The position numbers were made by a program, and so were the translations under genes. From NCBI GenBank assembly GCA_035235625.1, contig CP141141.1:23743968-23807967 (forward strand): a DNA stretch of 64,000 nt, given 5' to 3'. This document shows positions 55,860 through 64,000 of the stretch, piece after piece. Under the pieces are notes generated by a model. The model had not been told where the DNA came from. It did no database searches and saw nothing but the letters and a program-made list of their open reading frames with translations. Origin of the DNA: Saururus chinensis. Its lineage: Eukaryota; Streptophyta; Magnoliopsida; Piperales; Saururaceae. Numbering within the stretch: the first letter of the stretch is position 1; each line of letters opens with the position of its first letter.

Positions 55860-58218
55860 AGTATCTTGTTCCTTTCTTGCTATAAGTAAGAAAGTGCAAT
55901 GATGAAGTAAGATTTAATTATTATGCTAGCAATAAGATTTTCTTTAGAATAAACATGAATTGTTGACAAAAGAGAGTTAAAATCTCTAGGGTGGAAGTAG
56001 AAAGTATAGATCAAGCCTTCTGGATATGGATACAATCATCCATTTGGAAAAACTGCAATTGAAGAATGGATGTTTGATATTCTCAGTATGATGCATCCGT
56101 TGACGAGAGTGATTTTGGGCCTTTGAAGATTGTCCATAGTTAATAAAGCATTTTTAAACATGAGACAAGCAATGAAGGAATGTTTGGGGATGTGAAATTT
56201 ATACAAAACAAAGTTTGTCCAAGAACACAATACAAGAGAACTCATCCCCAAAGAACTATAAGTAGAGACTAGAGAAATTTTTTCTAACTGCACTGGTGTC
56301 CAAGAAATGGAGTATTCCTCTTCTGAAAGGCTAGCAAGTAAAGGATTAATGTAAACCAATAATGCTTCACTTCTACTGTTGAGAGTACCATCAAAAGTCA
56401 AACGAATCTGATGAATGCATTATGAAACAGTTACAAACAAAGAGCTTTGCAATTGTAGGATCAGCGTGTTTCCAAATTTATTAAGAAGGATTACATCATG
56501 TGTCCAAGGATCTGCCCAAAAAAGGGTAGACAAGCCATTTCCAATATTGTATTTTATAGAAGTACTCATATGATCTCCAATAGCTAGGATTGATTTACAG
56601 GAATAAGAGCTATTAGTAATTGGAGAGATAGCCCAAATAGAAGATCCTTTCAAATAATACGAGTGAATCCAAAGCCAAAGAGACTCCTCATTAGTGAGAA
56701 GTCTCCAAAAATATTTGTACAATCTAGCTTTACACTAATGTTTAATCTTGCGAATTCCAAGCCGTCCTTTTTTTGTCTACAAATTTTAGTCCAATTGACA
56801 AGAGAGAAGTGTCTTCGAGTTATTTGAATGTAACCATAAGAAATTAGACATTAATGTCTCCAAATATCTAATGGCTTTGCATGGAAACAAGAAAGAAAGA
56901 TATTAGTAAATATGTAAGCATGTCAACACAATTTTAAAAAGTTGGACTCATTCAGCATAAGAAAGTAGTTTCTTTTTCCACCCTCATAAATAATTATGAA
57001 ATTTCTCATAAAGGATGGAATACATGGAGAATCTAAGAGTATCTACAAATAGAGGATTACCCAAATAGTGGATGGGAATTCGTCCTTCTAGAAATTGGAA
57101 AATAGAAAGAATGTCACTTTTTTTAGTACAACACCTTAAAAAAATAATGTTGGACTTGAGAATATTGGGAGTAAGTCCTGAAAATTTGGAAAATTCTTGA
57201 AGGACCTTAAATATACCTCTAATAGAGTGCATGTTTTCCAAATAGAAGATGAAGGTGTCATCTACAAAGACAAGGTGAGTGACAGGAATTGCACATTGCG
57301 ATTAGATAGAGGTAATATCATAACTTCCTCATGATATTTATTGAACAGGTCTATCCAGAATGAAGAGTAAAGGAGATAATGTGCAACCACAGAAAAGTTC
57401 ACAATGACTTTTGAAATGTCAAAAATTGCATTCATTAATAAGCATAGTAAATCTAGGGTGGATATGCATTGTTCAACCCACTTGATCTATATAGGAGAAC
57501 AACCAACCTCACTAAGAATTTGAAGAATATAATCCATTGTAATTTTATCAAAAGCCTTATGAATATCAATTTTATTACATACCCGCCTAGAACTTCTTTT
57601 GATATGAAATTTTGAATGAGCTCACGCGCGAGCTAACAAAATATTATCCTAAATTGATCTATTTTTTAGGAATCCATCGATCTATTTGTTAGGAATTCAT
57701 CCTAATTATGATTTTATAGATAAAGTTGCATAAGGAAATAGGTCTAAATTTATCAAAGGTAGAAGCCACCTTTACTTTTGGAATGAGAGCAAGAAAGGTA
57801 TTGTTTACTAATCTTAGGAATTTGCCATGTTCGAAAAAATTTGGATTTTCTTTACAAACATCATGGTGAACAATGCCCCAATATGTAATGCAGAATTCCT
57901 TTGGGAATCCATTTAGCCTCGGACCTTATTGCTTGTTGAAGTAACTATCACTCGCTGAATTTCCTCTTCAGAGATGTGAGAGATCAATCCTTGGCGCAGA
58001 GCATGAGTCAATCTAGCAGATTGGGTGAGCTCCACCTGAGTAGAAGAGTCAAGAGATAATAAATTTTCATAATATTGAGAACCCACTTCTCTAATTTCTT
58101 TAGCATCAACAACATTATTGCTAGTGGAGTGTGAAATATGATAGATGAAGTTCACTTCGAAGTTGCTTTTAGCCATGAAGAAGAAGAACTAGGTGCATCT
58201 ATCACCATGAGTAAAGCA
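55860..58218 (-). pseudogene. LINE ORF2: reverse transcriptase to zinc-binding region
   Basis: From the N-terminal side: FTHGDRCT then QYYENLLSLD and ISEEEIQRVIV (58218-57913), the lead-in to reverse transcriptase. LVFVDDTFIFY is the FADD-type active site (57257-57285). FSKFSGLTPNILKSNIIFLR and IHYLGNPL follow (57241-56984), then FWRLLTNEESLW and YNIGNGLSTLFWADPW (56722-56420), then WTNFVLYKFHIPKHSFIACL (about 56225-56166), the zf-RVT domain. Stops and frameshifts separate the pieces. The A of FADD is V. Confidence 0.85.
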
Positions 58219-58223
58219 ATTGA

Positions 58224-59459
58224 AGTGAGTTTAAAATCCATCTAGAAGAGCATAGTGAATTACTAGATTGCCCATAGTTTGATTATCAACAAGGATAAAG
58301 ACCATGAGTTCTAGTCTCATTGTGCAGAATTTTTATACATAGCGGAATCGAACAAATATATTCTCTCAAATCTCATTCTCATGATATATTAATCAATTAA
58401 CCACCACCATTCAATCCACACTTGAACACAATAATTAAACATGGAAACCATAACACAGGCAAAAAACCACGGCAATTCCAAAGAAACTAATCAATGTACT
58501 AGAAATCAAGACATTATATTGGCACAAGCAAACCACCAACCTTGTTTAAACTCTAACACAATCACATCTTATTTAGGTCATTGTTGCTAGCCTTCAAATT
58601 TTCTCTCTGAAGCACTTGAAACTTCTTCCTCCTTGCCTTGTCTCTATCTTCTTCTAGCCTTTAACAAGCACCTCTTAGTTATATTGTCTTTGGCCTTATA
58701 GAATCTTCAATTTCCTATTGAAGATATGTTGCAACTCCTTTGAAATCTCTATATATAATCTCGTTCAGTTGAGGATTAGCCTCTTCAATTCACCATAGAT
58801 CTTCAACTCAAAGCTTCATGTGAATTATCATTGGAAAACAATATGCAAAAGGTATAAATTCATTTCATCTAATCTCCTCTAACCCTTATATAGCTTCTTA
58901 AGTCAGTTTAGGTCTTGTACTTGAATAGGAAAAAAATAGAAATCGGAATGGCTTCCATAGGGTAGCTAGTCCTTGAAGCGATTGATCGTTCACTGGTTAT
59001 TTTGGGTATAATACTATAAGCAAACGATCGATTCATGAGAGCAATTGATCAATAACTTTTAGCTTCATTTTACATAGGGCAAAATCTATTGTTGATCCAT
59101 CATTTAGTTCTTCTTGTTTTGTAGTGATCAATCTTTTTTCCTATAATTAACCATTTTGCCCCTTTTATCGTAAAACCTTCTAATACCTATGAAATCACTT
59201 CTAAAACTTATTCAAGTTATTTTTGTATGCCAATGTGATTTGAATATGCTTAAAAAGCCTTCAACATTTTTCAGTCTTCTATTTTGATCAATAAAAACAT
59301 GTCTACTTGTATTTTTCAAGTTTGATAATTCCGAATTTGACTAGACCACACCAACCTCAGATCAGATTCTAAGACTCAATACATATGCAAGGTTTTTAGA
59401 CATAATTTTGACAATGAAATCAGCCAATAACCTTGACATATGATTCATATGTTCTTACA
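58224..59459 (-). mobile_element. Solo LTR, family B, inserted in LINE ORF2
   Basis: On the minus strand it starts TGTAAGAACATATG (59459) and ends near 58224, about 1236 bp, close to the 1270 bp of the copy at 14838. It is flanked by ATTGA at 58219-58223 and 59460-59464. Across the two flanks the LINE frame continues sensibly from QKDRVN to CFTHGDRCT. GATCGATC-like motifs lie at 58980-59050. Confidence 0.75.
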
Positions 59460-59464
59460 ATTGA

Positions 59465-59830
59465 CCCTATCCTTTTGACAATAAAAAGATTCTTGTCTTA
59501 TTGGTTCTCTATTATTGATGGCCAAAGCTTTAGATTGAGCTTGGACCAAGTCACTATTAAGAGGGTCATGCTTGAGCCATTCCTAAATATCAACGAGGTC
59601 AGAAGATGCCTTACTCTAGATTGAACATTATCAAATTTTGCGATATTCAAATCTTTAATAGCCAATTTCACTACCTTAAGTTTTTGGCTGAGACACTACA
59701 TAGGGTTACTAGGAAACTAAGTAGACTAAGCATTAGATATGATCTCACAAAGACCTTCTTGACTGATCCAACAATTAAAGAAATTGAAAGGTTTTGTTCC
59801 TTTCAAATAAGATGGCTTTAGATCAAGTAG
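59465..59830 (-). pseudogene. LINE ORF2 linker between endonuclease and reverse transcriptase
   Basis: Minus-strand pieces LSQKLKVVKLAIKDLNIAKF, then DNVQSRVRHLL and, after a frameshift, DPLNSDLVQAQ ... QESFYCQKDRVN fit the long helical linker of plant LINE ORF2. They stop at the family-B LTR. Confidence 0.65.
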
Positions 59831-59839
59831 TAGCTAGTT

Positions 59840-60155
59840 GTGCTTATAGTTTACCATTTTGCCTTTTTGACCCTAAAACTTCCTAAAATATCTGAAATTA
59901 CTTCTAAAACTTCTCCAAGTGATTTTTATATGCCAATGCGATCTGAATATGCTTCAGAAACCTTCGACATTTTTTAGTCTTATGTTTTGATCAATAAGAA
60001 CGCATATGCTCTTATTTTTCGAGTCGGTTAATTCCAAATTTGACTTGACCACAACAACCTCAAATCAGATTCTAAGACTCAATACATATACAAGGTTTCT
60101 ATACATATTTTTTACAAAGAAATCAGCCAATAACCTTGACATGTATGTTCTTACA
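59840..60155 (-). repeat. Partial family-B LTR
   Basis: The first 315 bp of a family-B LTR (minus strand, start TGTAAGAACATAC at 60155) match 59140-59459 closely. A purine stretch (AAGAGGGTGAT) lies immediately before it, as for a polypurine tract, so this was a 3' LTR rather than a solo LTR. Confidence 0.65.
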
Positions 60156-61144
60156 ATCACCCTCTTAGACTATTTCTTGTCTAAATACTACATATTTCAA
60201 AATCAAAATAAAATTACAACTCTTGACATAATGCATTAACTTTCAAATTTTATAAAATATAACTTAACACTAGAAAGACTCAATGTAGACTCAATTAACT
60301 TAAACTAATTTATTTCAAATTGAGCTTGAAAAGTCTTGTATAACCCTCTCTTATCCTGCACACTTAAAATCAAATTGATTTGCATAATACGTCCAATCAA
60401 TTATAAAGATAGGTACTTTAATTTTCATTAACCACTTCTCCCTTTTTTTTACATAAATAGACAAAAAGCTAAAGCAATAATTAATAAGAATACTCATTAA
60501 AGCACAATCAAGTTATAATCATCACTTAAAGACATGAAAATATATAAACCGATAAAACCATCACATGTCCATCACATATCCCAACATGAAAAAAGTTTCA
60601 AGGTGCATCTCATCATCACAATCAAACATAAATGAACTAAACAAGTTTTAACCAAAGGAATACATAAAAAATGATACAAAAGTAATAAAAACATAAGTCA
60701 ATAGCCTCATCATCATCATCACTCTGGTCCCCCTCACTATCTGCTCGTGGAAGTCAGGACCTGAGCAAGCGGTCAAAGTCTATAAGCCTTTGAAACATAG
60801 CATCCTGAAATAATTTGAACTAAGCCATAATCATTGGTCAATCAAAATCATGCGTAGGTGATGGTGGCTTTGCTGTTGCATTTGTTGCTCTTAGTGGCTC
60901 ATGATTTTCACCTTGAGAGTACACTTTCAGAGAATATTTACATGTTTCCGCTTAATAAAAAATTTTGCGCAAAGAGGCCAGGACTTGTAATCTTAATCCT
61001 TATTGATAATCAGACAAGGGCAATCTAATGATCCGCTATAATTTTCTAGACAGATATTAAACTCACAACTAGCATTCTATTAAAGAGTTAGAAACATATA
61101 TAAAAGAGTATTGGAAGGATGTACAATCAGAGATGTGAGTAACT
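60156..61144 (-). other. Probable retroelement internal remnant
   Basis: Precedes the partial 3' LTR. Near 60700-60790 the minus strand encodes an acidic Asp/Glu-rich end (DDDDEAID), as seen in some LTR retroelement proteins. No clear domain otherwise. Confidence 0.35.
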
Positions 61145-61426
61145 CTACAATATATATTTTGGCAGCCTATATCCAAAATAGTAAGAAACAACATATTTGG
61201 GTTCCACATAATCCATATGCGTCGTGCCCAAGAGGGTCATGAGAGTAGTTATCAATAAAAGAAAATTCTTGCTTAAATTTATTCTGCATAGCATAACCTT
61301 GTGTTTTAGAATACAAGTCTCATTAAGAATCACAATACCCACACCATAGTCCTTAATAATTTTCTCAAGTGCATGCAATTTGTTTGGATTATTACAGCCA
61401 CAAGTATTCCATGATATCAAAGACAT
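61145..61426 (-). pseudogene. LINE ORF2 endonuclease, N-terminal part
   Basis: Starts MSLISWNTCGCNNPNKLHAL, the APE-type endonuclease opening (WNxRG), and contains the second conserved segment with LNET at the catalytic Glu. The frame decays after about 50 residues. Confidence 0.8.
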
Positions 61427-61429
61427 TAA

Positions 61430-62180
61430 GGATGACTAGGCTCCCTCAGAGAGAGGAGGACCAAAGCTACCTATCTAAGAGCATAGTAACATCTGCACGT
61501 CGTGCCGTGCAGCCCCAAAACAAAAGCACAAAAAAGAGGGATGAATAAAAACTCAATAAGGTTTGCATATGGTGACAAAAATCAGAAAAACATCATGACA
61601 TGACAATATAGAAATTCAGATTCAAAATTTACATGATGCACCCTTTTTTCTGATCATTCTCTTGTTAAACACCTGATATCCATAAAATAAGAGCTATAAT
61701 GCACATGACACCTATCAAAGTCAAGTATAACTACTCGTATAATAACTTAGCATCCATCCTGCATAAGAAATGATCCTCATCCATTCAAAATCAAGCATAA
61801 TAGCATGCATGAGAAGAGTCTCTAACACACCTTTCGGATCATGCACATTCATTACATAATCTTGTGTAATAATGTCTCAATCGCAATTAATCAAATTGTG
61901 TATTCATATCACCTCAACCTACATTGTAGTATCTCATTCACTTATAATCATATAATTTAAATCCATATAATTCATTTATAAATCATTCACCTTGCACGAT
62001 AAGTGTCTCAATCACACTATTCTAAATCATGCATAATCAATCGCATCCACATGTGTCACATTATCTAACTATCCCTACACAACCTGTGTAATCTGGGTAT
62101 AATATTATTTAATACACATGCATTATCATCAAATGGTGAATGCCTCCATCAAGGAGTGGAATATAATCATAACATATCAT
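61430..62180. other. Unassigned AT-rich DNA
   Basis: No gene, repeat or terminal structure recognised. The text is rich in CATAAT, AATCAT and TCAAAT strings. Confidence 0.4.
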
Positions 62181-62187
62181 ATCACCC

Positions 62188-62460
62188 GCTCTGGACCTAA
62201 TCCGATTTCCTAACTGGAAACCTAGGGCATTGCCCGCTCTGGACACAGTTCAAATTCCATATGGAAAACTAGGGTATAAGGGTAGTCAGCCCCTCTTCTC
62301 GTTCTGGACTATCCATACTGGAAGTCCGAATTAACTAGAGCAGGTTTGCTTGCTCTAGACAGTCCGGGCCAGGGATTCCTGAATTAACTAGAGCAGTGTG
62401 TTCACTTTGGACATCTCTGCAGTGGAAGAGTCCAATTTCCTCAGGGAAACCTATAACACG
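62188..62460. repeat. Degenerate tandem repeat with CTCTGGAC landmarks
   Basis: Five units of about 45-65 bp, each opening with CTCTGGAC or a variant (near 62191, 62242, 62302, 62352, 62406), many containing TTTCC ... GGAAA dyads and AACTAGAGCAG. Such arrays are common in untranslated parts of plant LTR retroelements. Confidence 0.65.
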
Positions 62461-64000
62461 TGGTAGCCGGTGCACGAAGGTATACCACTCTAGATTCTCA
62501 GGGTCCAGGTTTGACTGTCTCAATAAACAAATCTCAACCATATTAATAATTCAAATTGACTCAACTTGTCGTGACTCAAATAGACTCAACCCGGGGAGTA
62601 TACATGTTCCTCATAGGAACTCAAATCAAAATCATGTCCTTTCGGACCAATCAAGTTCCGATTAAGCCAACGACCAATTAATCTGGCGAGCAATTTTACA
62701 ACATTGCATCCAATCGATCAAACTTGGCTAATCTCGATAAAGTCTCAATCGGAGATCCGTTTCATGATGCATGCAACATGTTACATACGTGGGCAAGGCA
62801 TACATGAATCCTAATTCATGATAAGTGCTCTCATCAACCCCTCATGCATCATTTATAATCATAATACTAAACATCATCATAATCATTTCCCCCACATGTG
62901 TGTGTACACGATAGAAACATCTCATTCTAAGCATATTAACATGCCTTGCAATTAACTCACCAACATACTACACATGCACATCAACATCTAATCATGGCTT
63001 CCATTAGAAATTATGGGTGAAAATCATCAAAAATCATCAATTAAGTCAAGTGTAACCACACACTAAACATATGTAAGCACATTCACCTCACACTTGAATC
63101 TAGGCATAGCACTATCATTCACCCATAATTTAACCACATCATATAATGACATATCAGTTCATTAGCATGTTGTAATTCTACTGAAATCATGCTTAAACCA
63201 AAGGGAATCATTCACTCATATCTTCAAGATAACAATTCTAACATGTATATCCCACTACATGCCATTCACATAGACTTTAAATATACACCATAAATCCTAA
63301 ACAACAATAACATGCTCTTCCAGTAGCTTATTCTAGCTCAAATCACTCCACATAAACATAAAAATGATATTTGGGAGTAGAGATATCGAAATAAGCAACA
63401 TGCATAAAATGGCCAAATTTTGCAGTATAGCCTTTCAATCGCCCTATAGGACCGTTCGAACGGCTGAACTGAATATCAGCCTAAACACCCGTTATGCCGT
63501 TCGATCACCCTACAAGGCCATTCGATCGGCATAACAGCAGTTTCTGGGTTATCTTCTCCATGTTGAAAACCAACCCGAACCTCCATCAATCCAACTTGAT
63601 ACATTAAATCAAAGCCCCAAACTCCATCATAATCAAATCAAAGCTTTTAGAACATTGAATCTAATCATTATTAAGCAAAGCCCTAAGAAAATAACACCAA
63701 AGATTAAGTTTTTATCACATCACTATTATAGCACACATGCATTCAACCCAATTCAACATTCCTCAAATATTAGATCCAAAAATCACAGCAAGTTTAAGAT
63801 ACAAAAACCCTTACCTCGCAGCAAGTTCTTGATTGAAAATGGTTCCTTAAACTCCTCCAAAACCTACCCAAAATATGATCTTTATCAATACCTTCATAAA
63901 ATCGATTTAGAACATCTAAACCTCTTGAAAAACCATAGATCTAGGGTCCAAGAAATCCAAAAACGAAATTCCAAACATTAGATCTTGAAATAAGGCTTCA
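62461..64000. other. Unassigned, LTR-like DNA
   Basis: Contains a pair of dyads near 63440-63535 (CCGTTCGAACGG at 63451-63462, and CCGTTCGATC ... GATCGG). A 108-codon open frame (63655-63981) is Lys/Asn/Ser-rich without a domain. I see no gene. Confidence 0.35.

Larger units (their letters stand above)
55623..61426 (-). mobile_element. L1-type LINE, minus strand, split by LTR insertions
   Basis: The 3' end with a short A run lies at 55623-55632. ORF2 is read in pieces upstream: zinc-binding region, connection, reverse transcriptase, linker with the GDR motif, endonuclease-to-RT linker (59465-59826) and the endonuclease start (61426-61145). Two LTR-derived segments (58224-59459 and 59840-61144) interrupt it. 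ORF1 is not recognised. Confidence 0.8.

Overview
This is nuclear DNA from a flowering plant. It holds one convincing host gene inside a dense, nested landscape of transposable elements. Plant origin rests on an angiosperm-type SMXL/Clp-like gene with three exons and an EAR motif, and on plant-style CACTA, hAT, Ty1/copia, Ty3/gypsy, L1-type LINE and MITE sequences. The species cannot be named from the sequence. No rRNA, tRNA, CRISPR or bacterial-type gene was recognised.

Layout. 1-3444: right part of a CACTA-like element (CACTA-1) inserted in a decayed hAT transposase gene (3445-5845, minus). 5846-9020: an unassigned repeat region with a 21-bp minisatellite, clusters of a palindromic CAATATTG motif and about 300-bp tandem units, interrupted by a hAT-like element. 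9600-13110: hAT-like pieces, a TIR element with a CCA-rich core, and a complete 370-bp hAT MITE with an 8-bp target duplication. 14023-19700: a decayed Ty3/gypsy element (minus) holding a solo LTR (family B). 21247-25760: a decayed Ty1/copia element with its 5' LTR (family A). 26360-28795: CACTA-2. 32702-35701: the SMXL3-like gene, 848 codons in three exons. 36066-37970: a large foldback element that contains a second foldback. 38640-44340: three LINE fragments and MITEs. 45283-54712: one family-A LTR split by about 8 kb of inserted Ty3/gypsy and CACTA-3 DNA. 54713-55411: end of another gypsy element. 55623-61426: a LINE (minus) split by a family-B LTR and further retroelement debris. 61430-64000: no gene seen, with a degenerate tandem repeat.

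Host biology. The SMXL3-like protein should be a nuclear transcriptional co-regulator of the SMXL3/4/5 clade, which is associated with phloem formation. It lacks the RGKT degron that makes other SMXL proteins targets of strigolactone or karrikin signalling. No other gene here is tied to it.

The most unusual material is non-coding. A CACTA-like family is built from arrays of small GCGACGCT hairpins, long GA/CT tracts and a 43-bp palindrome module. The foldback-in-foldback lies just downstream of SMXL3. A palindromic 22-bp repeat recurs in clusters. Several LTR families share GATCGATC-rich tracts. Several insertions can be put in order from target-site duplications and from coding sense across the breakpoints. 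All positions were read by eye; edges of decayed repeats are approximate.
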